Source: an uncultured Aquabacterium sp.
GTDB lineage: Bacteria; Pseudomonadota; Gammaproteobacteria; Burkholderiales; Burkholderiaceae_C
DNA length: 8,455 nucleotides
Direction of reading: 5' to 3'
Assembly: GCA_937923225.1 (NCBI GenBank)
Contig: CALAKR010000024.1
Location: forward strand, 1 to 8,455
Under the pieces are notes generated by a model that was not told the origin of the DNA, did no database searches, and saw only the letters and a program-made list of their open reading frames with translations. Position 1 is the stretch's first letter. The number at the start of each line of letters is the position of its first letter. The position numbers and the translations under genes are program-made. Positions 1 through 7,036 of this stretch are shown here, in pieces.

Positions 1-366
1 GTGCAGCATCCGGACGGCTATATACAGATCAAGGACCGCAGCAAGGACATCATCATCTCCGGCGGCGAGAACATCTCGTCCATCGAGGTGGAGGACGTGC
101 TCTACCGCCACCCCGCCGTGCTGGCCGTGGCCGTGGTGGCCAAGCCCGACGAGAAGTGGGGCGAGACGCCCTGTGCCTTCGTGGAACTGAAGAACGGCGC
201 CAGCGCCACGCCCGAGGAACTGATCGCTCACTGCCGCCAGCACCTGGCCGGCTTCAAGGTGCCACGGACCATCGTCTTCGGCGAGTTGCCCAAGACCTCG
301 ACCGGCAAGATCCAGAAGTTCGAGTTGCGCAAGCAGGCGGGATCCCAGGCGGCGATCGACGCCTGA
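1..366 (+). CDS. Acyl-CoA ligase (AMP-dependent synthetase), C-terminal part only
   Basis: This is the 3' end of a gene that begins before the window; 121 residues are visible, against roughly 540 for a complete enzyme. The first codon is GTG, but it is almost certainly an internal valine, because the visible part starts in the middle of the fold. The family activates a carboxylic acid with ATP to an acyl-adenylate and then makes the CoA thioester in the cytoplasm. The sequence shows the hinge motif DRSKDIIISGGENI (visible residues 12-25) that starts the mobile C-terminal domain, and near the end STGKIQK (100-106), whose Lys103 is the expected adenylation lysine. The pattern SGGENISSIEVE and the ending TGKIQKFELRKQ resemble the medium-chain/AlkK and DmdB-like branch of fatty acyl-CoA ligases. 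The substrate cannot be decided from this fragment. It converges on the minus-strand DUF302 gene. Family assignment is firm; subfamily is tentative. Confidence 0.93.
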   Translation: MQHPDGYIQIKDRSKDIIISGGENISSIEVEDVLYRHPAVLAVAVVAKPDEKWGETPCAFVELKNGASATPEELIAHCRQHLAGFKVPRTIVFGELPKTSTGKIQKFELRKQAGSQAAIDA

Positions 367-379
367 ACAGCGACCAGGC

Positions 380-407
380 AAAAAAAGCCCCGGTCAAGGC
401 CGGGGCT
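380..407 (-). terminator. Intrinsic terminator of the DUF302 gene (minus strand)
   Basis: A perfect 8-bp stem, AGCCCCGG at 386-393 pairing with CCGGGGCT at 400-407, has a 6-nt loop. On the plus strand it is preceded by a run of seven A (380-386), so on the minus strand the stem is followed directly by a U tract, the classic Rho-independent layout. It lies about 43 bp beyond the stop codon of the minus-strand gene at 450. The plus-strand side (GGATCAC) has no T run, so it should act poorly, if at all, for the acyl-CoA ligase transcript coming from the left. Confidence 0.85.
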
Positions 408-449
408 GGATCACCGTGCGCACTGAGCGAGACAAGGCCCGCGGGCAGT

Positions 450-986
450 TCAGGTGTCAGCCACGCGCGCCCCGGGCCGGCTCAGCGCTGCCGTGACCAC
501 CTCGGGCAGGGCGCTCAGAGTGGCCAAGGCGTCATCGGCTGGATCGGCATGGACGATGCGGGCAGCGATGTGCGCTGGATCGTTGAACAACACCCGCGTG
601 GAGCCATCCGGCAGGCTTTGAAGCAGCACACGCCACGGCAGGTCCATGGTGCCGGAGTCGGCCGCCTGGAAGATGGGTGTGTGTCCGTCATGTCGCCCCA
701 GCACCAGCACACGTGTTTCAGCAGCCGTGTCGGCATTCGACTCACGGGGAGCGGGCCCCGGCGTCGCTGCCGATGAAACGTCGGCCACCACCGGCATACC
801 CTTGGCCCGCGCAGCACGTTGCAGTTGTTTCACAGTCTGGTCCAACGGCAGGCGGCTGGTCAGCGAGACCCAGCCTTGCCGCTCGAGGTCGGTGTCCACG
901 GTTTCCGCGGCAGAAGCTGGCCACTGCCCCGCCGCCATCAGCACCAGGGCCATGCAGCCGCTCATCCAGTATCTCGACATGCGCAT
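450..986 (-). CDS. Exported DUF302-domain protein
   Basis: This encodes a 178-residue protein of unknown biochemical role in the DUF302 family. The start at 986 is chosen because GGAGGT (997-992 on the minus strand) sits 5 nt upstream of it; a longer frame starting at 1073 would overlap the channel gene and lacks such a site. Residues 1-26 look like a Sec signal peptide: basic MRMSRYW, hydrophobic CMALVLMAAG, then ASA|A as a likely signal peptidase I site. The DUF302 fold follows at about 40-170. It shows the usual opening helix (LDQTVKQLQRAARAKGM, 48-64), a strand (RVLVLG, 92-97), the conserved region MDLPWRVLLQS (114-124) followed by DG, then VLFNDPAHIA (132-141) and a C-terminal helix. Residues 73-92 are a Pro/Ala-rich insert replacing the usual loop. 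The protein is probably periplasmic. It is transcribed divergently from the potassium channel. Family call rests on pattern recognition and is fairly sure; function is unknown. Confidence 0.82.
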   Translation of the reverse strand: MRMSRYWMSGCMALVLMAAGQWPASAAETVDTDLERQGWVSLTSRLPLDQTVKQLQRAARAKGMPVVADVSSAATPGPAPRESNADTAAETRVLVLGRHDGHTPIFQAADSGTMDLPWRVLLQSLPDGSTRVLFNDPAHIAARIVHADPADDALATLSALPEVVTAALSRPGARVADT

Positions 987-1064
987 CGTGCACCTCCATG
1001 CTACAAGTCCGGTAGATGGCGGCCAGCCGCTGAAGTTCAAGGCTATCCTCGTTTCATTGCGTAA
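987..1064. promoter_or_regulatory. Divergent intergenic region, presumed promoters for DUF302 gene and channel
   Basis: Only 78 bp separate the two divergent start codons, so both promoters probably lie here or extend into the coding starts. No strong sigma-70 element stands out. On the minus strand TTGAAC lies about 17 bp before a poor -10 (ATCTAC). On the plus strand there are AT-richer stretches (TATCCT near 1044, and GTAAATG at the start codon) but no convincing pair. No clear operator palindrome is visible. The promoter role is inferred from gene orientation only. Confidence 0.4.
992..997 (-). promoter_or_regulatory. Ribosome binding site deciding the DUF302 start
   Basis: Read on the minus strand, GGAGGT stands 5 nt before the ATG at 986. 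A second ATG at 980 is in frame and has 11-nt spacing, so 986 is preferred. This site argues against the longer frame that begins at 1073. Confidence 0.75.
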
Positions 1065-1967
1065 ATGACCCAAACCATGCTGAACAGAGGCTCATTCCCC
1101 GACAGCGCCCTCGACAAGCCCCAGGGAGGCTGGCGCGAAAAGCTCTACATCATCATTTTCGAGGCGGACACCGCCGCCGGCCGGCGCTTCGACCAAGCGC
1201 TGATCCTGATCATCCTGCTCAGCGTGGCCGTGGTGATCCTGGACAGCATCAAGCCCTACGGTGGCCGGCTGGAGCTGCCCTTCGCCTCGCTGGAATGGCT
1301 GTTCACGGTGATCTTCACCACCGAATACGTGCTGCGCCTTCTTTGCGTGCGGCGCCCCATGGCCTACGCCACCAGTTTCTTCGGCATCATCGACCTGCTG
1401 TCCACCCTGCCGGCCTACCTGGCGCTGCTGGTGCCCGAGGCGCATGCGCTGATCGACGTGCGCATCCTGCGACTGCTGCGCGTGTTCCGCATCTTCAAGC
1501 TCACGGGCTACGTGGCCGAGTACACCTCGCTGGGCCGGGCGCTGATGGCTAGCCGGCGCAAGATCCTGGTGTTTTTGTCCTTCGTGCTGATGGTGGTGCT
1601 GGTGATGGGCTCGCTGATGTACGTGGTCGAAGGGCCGCAACACGGCTTCACCAGCATCCCCACCTCCATGTACTGGGCCGTGACCACGATGACCACCGTG
1701 GGCTTCGGTGACATCACGCCGCGCACGGACCTGGGCCGCTTCATCTCCTCGCTGATGATGCTGCTGGGGTGGGGCGTGCTGGCCGTGCCCACCGGCATCG
1801 TCACGGCCGAGATGACAGCCCAGCGCCAGCAGACGGTCAACGGCCTCCCCGTGCCCACCCGCACCTGCCAAGCTTGCTCGACCGAAGGCCACCCCATCTA
1901 CGCCAGCTTCTGCTGGCGCTGCGGCGCCGCCCTGCCCGACCCGATGGACATCCCGCCCCAAACCTGA
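1065..1967 (+). CDS. Voltage-gated potassium channel (Kv/ion_trans type) with C-terminal zinc ribbon
   Basis: This is a 300-residue inner-membrane channel subunit expected to form tetramers. It has the six-helix plan: S1 about 44-62, S2 75-93 with acidic Glu87, S3 104-123 with Asp110, S4 132-146, S5 166-188, pore helix 198-209, and S6 224-249. S4 carries basic residues at every third position (R133, R136, R139, R142, K145), the mark of a voltage sensor. The filter TTVGFGD (210-216) is the potassium signature. After S6 comes a short linker and a four-cysteine tail, CQAC (268-271) and CWRC (283-286), which should form a small zinc ribbon in the cytoplasm in place of the RCK or cyclic-nucleotide domains of other bacterial channels. 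No good Shine-Dalgarno site precedes the ATG at 1065. An in-frame ATG at 1077 is a possible alternative start and would not alter the membrane domain. Channel family is very sure; gating stimulus and physiological role are unknown. Confidence 0.95.
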   Translation: MTQTMLNRGSFPDSALDKPQGGWREKLYIIIFEADTAAGRRFDQALILIILLSVAVVILDSIKPYGGRLELPFASLEWLFTVIFTTEYVLRLLCVRRPMAYATSFFGIIDLLSTLPAYLALLVPEAHALIDVRILRLLRVFRIFKLTGYVAEYTSLGRALMASRRKILVFLSFVLMVVLVMGSLMYVVEGPQHGFTSIPTSMYWAVTTMTTVGFGDITPRTDLGRFISSLMMLLGWGVLAVPTGIVTAEMTAQRQQTVNGLPVPTRTCQACSTEGHPIYASFCWRCGAALPDPMDIPPQT

Positions 1968-1991
1968 GCCTTCGGCAGAAGGCTCCTGCCG
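1966..1991 (+). terminator. Overlapping hairpins after the channel gene, possible terminator
   Basis: GAGCCTT (1966-1972) pairs with AAGGCTC (1979-1985) around a 6-nt loop, starting inside the TGA stop codon. The whole loop, CGGCAG (1973-1978), is also complementary to CTGCCG (1986-1991) directly downstream, giving a competing 6-bp hairpin. The following bases are only moderately T-rich (CCGTTTCCGCTTTTG), so a classic U tract is lacking. This may be a weak terminator or a 3'-end structure; the evidence is structural only. Confidence 0.4.
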
Positions 1992-2041
1992 CCGTTTCCG
2001 CTTTTGCGAACCACCCTGACGATCTTGGGTCTTCCCGGCCG

Positions 2042-2075
2042 GTGGCGCACCCGATGGTGCTTATGATGGCGCCAC
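2042..2075 (+). promoter_or_regulatory. Candidate promoter and operator upstream of the formaldehyde genes
   Basis: TATGAT (2062-2067) is one mismatch from the sigma-70 -10 consensus and lies about 47 bp before the adhC start. No good -35 is found at the normal distance, so the promoter would need an activator or be weak. A 7-bp inverted repeat, GTGGCGC (2042-2048) and GCGCCAC (2069-2075), brackets the -10, with a smaller GCAC/GTGC pair inside it. The layout could suit a regulator, but in DNA this GC-rich such repeats also arise by chance. Confidence 0.3.
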
Positions 2076-2113
2076 GCCCCGAAACCCCCCTCGAATCCTA
2101 CAAGGACAAGCCC

Positions 2114-3232
<1,119 letters not shown>

Positions 3233-3245
3233 GATCACTGACCCC

Positions 3246-3271
3246 GCCTGCGCGAGACAATTCGCGCAGGC
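3246..3271 (+). other. Perfect intergenic hairpin between adhC and fghA
   Basis: GCCTGCGCGA (3246-3255) is an exact inverted repeat of TCGCGCAGGC (3262-3271), a 10-bp stem with a 6-nt loop GACAAT; a G-T pair could extend it to 11 bp with a tetraloop. It begins 14 bp after the adhC stop and ends 25 bp before the fghA ribosome binding site. No T tract follows (CTGTTGTACCCG), so it is a poor intrinsic terminator. It more likely adjusts mRNA stability or partial read-through between the two genes, or marks a DNA-binding site. The structure is certain on paper; the role is inferred. Confidence 0.55.
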
Positions 3272-3295
3272 CTGTTGTACCCGTCCGGTGTCCTG

Positions 3296-3302
3296 AAGGA
3301 GG
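3296..3302 (+). promoter_or_regulatory. Strong ribosome binding site of fghA
   Basis: AAGGAGG is a near-complete Shine-Dalgarno sequence 7 nt before the ATG at 3310. It is the strongest such site seen in the cluster and fixes the start of the hydrolase. Confidence 0.85.
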
Positions 3303-3309
3303 CAGCACC

Positions 3310-4176
3310 ATGATCGAAACCCTCAGCGAACACGGCTGCCACGGCGGCGTGCAGGGCTTCTATCGCCACAGTTCCAGCACCATCGGCCTGCCGATGAAGT
3401 TCTCGGTCTACCGGCCGCCGCAGGCCCTGGAAAACGGCGCCAGGCCCCTGCCTGTGCTGCTCTACCTGGCAGGCCTGACCTGCACCGAAGAAACCTTCCC
3501 GATCAAGGCCGGCGCGCAGCAGTACGCCGCCCAGCACGGCCTGATCCTGGTGGCGCCCGACACCAGCCCGCGCGACACAGGTATCTCCGAGGCCGATGCG
3601 GCCTGGGACTTCGGCACCGCCGCCGGCTTCTACATCGACGCCACGCAGGCGCCCTGGCACAGGCACTGGCGCATGGAGAGCTACCTCACGCTGGAGCTGC
3701 TGCCCCTGGTGCTGGATCGCTTCAAGGGCCGTGAGGACCGCGTCGGCATCTTCGGCCACTCGATGGGTGGCCACGGCGCACTGACCCTGGCACTGAAGTA
3801 CCCCGAGCTGTTCCACAGCGTATCGGCCTTCGCGCCGATTGCCGCGCCCAGCCACTGCCCCTGGGGGCGCAAGGCCTTCACCGGCTACCTGGGTGAAGAC
3901 CCCAGCGCCTGGCGCAGGCACGACGCCACCGAGCTGGTCAACGATGGCGGCTACTGCCCGCCCATCCTGATCGACCAGGGCCTGGCTGACAAATTCCTGG
4001 CCGACCAATTGCACCCGCACCTCTTCGAGAACGCCTGCAAGCAGATGGGCCAGCCGCTCACCTTGCGCCGCCATGCCGGCTACGACCACGGCTACTACTT
4101 CATCTCGACCTTCATGCGCGACCACATCGAGCACCACGCGGCCACACTCAACGCCACGGTCAGCGCCACGCCATGA
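3310..4176 (+). CDS. fghA: S-formylglutathione hydrolase
   Basis: This 288-residue cytoplasmic esterase (fghA/frmB, esterase D family) hydrolyses S-formylglutathione to formate and glutathione, completing formaldehyde detoxification begun by the upstream dehydrogenase. It is an alpha/beta hydrolase of normal family length. The nucleophile elbow is GHSMGG (149-154) with Ser151. The expected acid is Asp227 in DQGLADKF, and the expected histidine is His260 in GYDHGYYF. LTCTEE (57-62) carries the conserved Cys58 near the active site that makes some family members sensitive to oxidation or thiol reagents. The oxyanion region LYLAGLTCT precedes it, and the C-terminal FMRDHIEHHA matches the family. 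It follows adhC by 77 bp, and its stop codon overlaps the start of matB as ATGA, so translation of matB is probably coupled to it. The identification is secure. Confidence 0.98.
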   Translation: MIETLSEHGCHGGVQGFYRHSSSTIGLPMKFSVYRPPQALENGARPLPVLLYLAGLTCTEETFPIKAGAQQYAAQHGLILVAPDTSPRDTGISEADAAWDFGTAAGFYIDATQAPWHRHWRMESYLTLELLPLVLDRFKGREDRVGIFGHSMGGHGALTLALKYPELFHSVSAFAPIAAPSHCPWGRKAFTGYLGEDPSAWRRHDATELVNDGGYCPPILIDQGLADKFLADQLHPHLFENACKQMGQPLTLRRHAGYDHGYYFISTFMRDHIEHHAATLNATVSATP

Positions 4177-5717
4177 ACCTCTACACCGCCATCCAGGCCG
4201 CGTTGCCGCCGCAGCTCGACGAGCCCGCCATCCTCACCGATGGCGGCCTGGCCTACACCTGGGGCGACCTGGAGCAGGCCACGGCCATGCTGGCCAACCT
4301 GCTGGAGAGCCTCAAGCTGCGCGGCAAGGGCGGCCGCCCGCCGGTGGTGGCCGCGCACGTCGACAAATCCGTCGAGGCGCTGCTGCTGTACCTGGCCACG
4401 CTGCGCGCGGGTGCCGTCTTCCTACCGCTGAACCCAGCCTACCGCGCCGCCGAGCTGGATTACTTCGTCGAAGATGCCCAGCCCGCTGTGCTGGTGTGCC
4501 GATCCGAGGATCTGGACTGGGTGACGCCGCTGGCCGCGCACCGCAACGTGGGCCACCTGTTCACGCTGAACGACGACCGCAGCGGCAGCCTGCTCACGCA
4601 CGCCGCGCAGATGCCCGTGCAGCACACCGTGGCCACGCGCGAGGCCGACGACCTGGCCGCCATCCTCTACACCTCCGGCACCACCGGCCGCAGCAAGGGC
4701 GCCCTGCTCACGCACGGCAACCTGCTGAGCAACGCGCGCACCCTGCTTCGCCATTGGGATTGGCGCACCGACGACGTGCTGGTGCACGCCCTGCCCATCT
4801 TCCACATCCACGGCCTGTTCGTGGCGGGGCACTGCGCGCTGCTGTCGGCCACGCCCATGCGTTGGATCGGCAAGTTCGACGCCACCAAGGTGATCGCGCA
4901 GATCAAGGACACGCAGGGCCCGCGCGCCAGCGTGTTCATGGGCGTGCCCACCATGTACGGCCGACTGCTCGCCGATGGTGGCCTCACGCCCCAGTCCGCG
5001 GCGCACATGCGCGTGTTCATCAGCGGCTCGGCGCCGCTGTCGGCCACCGCCGCCGATGCCTTCGTGCATGCCACGGGCCACGCCATCCTGGAGCGCTACG
5101 GCATGAGCGAGACCGGCATGCTGTGCTCCAACCCCTGCCGCAGCACCGAAGGTGCCCGCCTGCCCGGCAGCGTGGGCCCGGCCCTGCCCGGCGTGGGCGT
5201 GCGCATCACCGACGACCACGGCCAGCCCTGCCCGCAAGGCGATGCCGGCCATGTGGAAGTGCGCGGTCCCAACGTGTTCAAGGGCTACCTCGGCATGCCC
5301 GACAAGACCCGCGAGGCCTTCACCACCGACGGCTGGTTCCGCACGGGCGATGTCGGCCGCATCGACGAGGACGGCTACGTGCACCTGGTCGGCCGCGCGC
5401 GCGACCTGATCATCACCGGCGGCTTCAACGTCTACCCGGCCGAGGTCGAGGCGCATCTGGACCGCCTGCCCGGCGTGATCGAATCGGCCGTGATCGGCGT
5501 GCCCCACCCGGATTTCGGCGAAGGCGTGGTCGGCGTGCTGGTCACGCCCAAGGGCGTCGCCTTGGACGAAGCCGCGCTGCTGGCCTCGCTCAAGGACACC
5601 ATCGCCGGCTTCAAGGTGCCCAAGCGCCTGATCTTCACCGACGATTTGCCCCGCAACGCCATGGGCAAGGTGCAGAAGAACCTGCTGCGCCAGCAATACA
5701 ACCACACCTTCGACTGA
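4173..5717 (+). CDS. matB: Malonyl-CoA synthetase
   Basis: This 514-residue member of the acyl-adenylate-forming family probably converts malonate (some members also methylmalonate), ATP and CoA to malonyl-CoA in the cytoplasm. Visible motifs are the P-loop YTSGTTGRSKG (166-176), FHIHGLFVA (210-218), the RYGMSETGM core motif (308-316), TGD (391-393) and hinge GRARDLIITGG (407-417). The catalytic lysine is Lys499 in NAMGKVQKN. MatB-like features, as I recall rhizobial MatB, are HGNLLSNA, KFDA, FMGVPTMY, RVFISGSAPL (280-289), SNP after the core motif, PNVFKGY, and the ending LPRNAMGKVQKNLLRQQY. Arg280 before FISGSAPL may be the carboxylate-binding arginine of characterised MatB enzymes, though that mapping is from memory. 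The start overlaps the fghA stop by 4 bp. No malonyl-CoA decarboxylase (matA) or malonate carrier (matC) gene is adjacent, unlike classical mat operons. ACSF3-like methylmalonyl use is the main alternative. Confidence 0.9.
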   Translation: MNLYTAIQAALPPQLDEPAILTDGGLAYTWGDLEQATAMLANLLESLKLRGKGGRPPVVAAHVDKSVEALLLYLATLRAGAVFLPLNPAYRAAELDYFVEDAQPAVLVCRSEDLDWVTPLAAHRNVGHLFTLNDDRSGSLLTHAAQMPVQHTVATREADDLAAILYTSGTTGRSKGALLTHGNLLSNARTLLRHWDWRTDDVLVHALPIFHIHGLFVAGHCALLSATPMRWIGKFDATKVIAQIKDTQGPRASVFMGVPTMYGRLLADGGLTPQSAAHMRVFISGSAPLSATAADAFVHATGHAILERYGMSETGMLCSNPCRSTEGARLPGSVGPALPGVGVRITDDHGQPCPQGDAGHVEVRGPNVFKGYLGMPDKTREAFTTDGWFRTGDVGRIDEDGYVHLVGRARDLIITGGFNVYPAEVEAHLDRLPGVIESAVIGVPHPDFGEGVVGVLVTPKGVALDEAALLASLKDTIAGFKVPKRLIFTDDLPRNAMGKVQKNLLRQQYNHTFD

Positions 5718-5727
5718 GGCCCGCCAC

Positions 5728-7023
5728 ATGCTGAGATTCTTCAGTTGGACCCCACGGCCGTCCGACGGGACGGTCGTCGCGCCTGACGAACGCCTGCCCT
5801 GGCCGCCCACCATCGCCATGGGCATCCAGCACGTGGTGGCCATGTTCGGCGCCACGGTGCTCGCGCCCATCCTGATGGGCTTCGATCCGAACATCGCCGT
5901 GCTGATGAGCGGCATCGGCACGCTGATCTTCTTCCTGATCACCCAGGGCAAGGTGCCCAGCTACCTGGGCTCGAGCTTCGCCTTCATCGGCGTGGTCATC
6001 GCGGCCACGGGCTACGCCGGCACGGGGCCGAACACCAACATCGGTCCGGCGTTGGGCGGCATCATTCTGTGCGGGCTGGTCTACACGCTCATCGGCTTTG
6101 CCGTGCAGGTGGCCGGCTCCGGCTGGATCGAGCGCTTCACGCCGCCCGTGGTCACCGGCACCATCGTGGCCGTGATCGGGCTGAACCTGGCCGCGATCCC
6201 GATCAAGAACATGGCCGCCAGCCACTTCGATGCCTGGATGCAGCTGGTGAGCTTTTCCTGCGTGGCGCTGGTGGCCGTGTTCACGCGCGGCATGCTGCAG
6301 CGCCTGCTGATCCTGGTGGGCCTGATCCTGGCCAGCCTGGTCTACGTGGTGCTGACCAACGGGCTGGGCCTGGGCAAGCCGGTGGACCTCAGCGGCATCG
6401 CTGCGGCGGCCTGGTTCGGCCTGCCCACCTTCCACGCGCCCGTGTTCACGGGCAGCGCGGCGCTGCTGATCGTGCCGGTCGTGGTCATCCTGGTGGCCGA
6501 GAACCTGGGCCACATCAAGGCCGTCACGGCCATGACGGGCCGGGACATCGACCAGTACATGGGCCGCGCCTTCATCGGCGATGGTGTCGCGACCATGGTC
6601 AGCGGTTCGGCCGGCGGCACCGGCGTCACCACCTACGCCGAGAACATCGGCGTGATGGCCGCCACCAAGATCTACTCGACCGCGGTGTTCGTGGTGGCCG
6701 CGCTGGTGGCCATCGCGCTGGGCTTCTCGCCGAAGTTCGGCGCCGTCATCCAGGCGATCCCGCTGCCGGTGATGGGCGGCGTCTCCATCGTGGTGTTCGG
6801 CCTGATCGCCGTGGCCGGCGCCAAGATCTGGGTCGACAACAAGGTCGATTTCTCGGACAACCGCAACCTGATGGTGGCGGCGATCCCGCTGGTGCTGGGC
6901 ACCGGGGGCTTCGCCCTGCACTTCGGCAACTTCGAGCTGGGCGGCATTGGCACGGCCACCTTCGCGGCCATCATCCTGTATGCGCTGCTCAGCCTGGGCC
7001 ATCCTGACGATCAACAAGCCTGA
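5728..7023 (+). CDS. rutG: RutG-type nucleobase (uracil/pyrimidine) permease, NCS2 family
   Basis: This 431-residue inner-membrane protein of the nucleobase:cation symporter-2 family probably imports uracil, thymine or a related base with protons. The sequence is a chain of hydrophobic segments compatible with the 14-segment, two-fold repeat fold of UraA. Key family residues are present: the QH motif (Gln34-His35), Glu258 in LVAENLGH (255-262, matching UraA Glu241), and Glu305 in TTYAENIGVMA (301-311, matching UraA Glu290). It is closer to E. coli RutG than to UraA by remembered sequence: VAPDERLP near the N-terminus (17-24), RVPSYLGSS-like KVPSYLGSS, FTRGMLQRLLILVGLI (185-200), GRAFIGDG, GFSPKFGA, and GGIGTATF near the C-terminus. 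No other rut genes are seen here. It starts 10 bp after matB; GAGG overlapping the matB stop, 8 nt before ATG, is a modest ribosome site. Transport class is secure; exact substrate is not. Confidence 0.9.
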   Translation: MLRFFSWTPRPSDGTVVAPDERLPWPPTIAMGIQHVVAMFGATVLAPILMGFDPNIAVLMSGIGTLIFFLITQGKVPSYLGSSFAFIGVVIAATGYAGTGPNTNIGPALGGIILCGLVYTLIGFAVQVAGSGWIERFTPPVVTGTIVAVIGLNLAAIPIKNMAASHFDAWMQLVSFSCVALVAVFTRGMLQRLLILVGLILASLVYVVLTNGLGLGKPVDLSGIAAAAWFGLPTFHAPVFTGSAALLIVPVVVILVAENLGHIKAVTAMTGRDIDQYMGRAFIGDGVATMVSGSAGGTGVTTYAENIGVMAATKIYSTAVFVVAALVAIALGFSPKFGAVIQAIPLPVMGGVSIVVFGLIAVAGAKIWVDNKVDFSDNRNLMVAAIPLVLGTGGFALHFGNFELGGIGTATFAAIILYALLSLGHPDDQQA

Positions 7024-7036
7024 ACGAGGAGCACTC

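Noticed and set aside
1..3. GTG at base 1 as a true start codon
   Set aside because: The visible protein begins in the middle of the ligase fold, just before the C-terminal domain hinge; the gene clearly starts upstream of the window.
156..776. Plus-strand frame spanning the ligase end and the terminator
   Set aside because: Arg-rich, no domain, crosses an intrinsic terminator and the DUF302 gene on the opposite strand; it is a shadow frame.
987..1073. Longer start (1073) for the DUF302 gene
   Set aside because: It would add 29 residues before a clear signal peptide, overlap the channel start, and ignore the good GGAGGT site 5 nt before 986.
1769..2113. N-terminal extension of adhC
   Set aside because: The added residues overlap the channel gene in another frame and are absent from the class III dehydrogenase family; AAGGA precedes the ATG at 2114.
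4422..5951. Long minus-strand open frame opposite matB (509 residues), and a 553-residue plus-strand frame at 4073-5734
   Set aside because: Both are low-complexity (Ala, Arg, Gly, His) shadows of matB. The real frame carries all acyl-adenylate family motifs.
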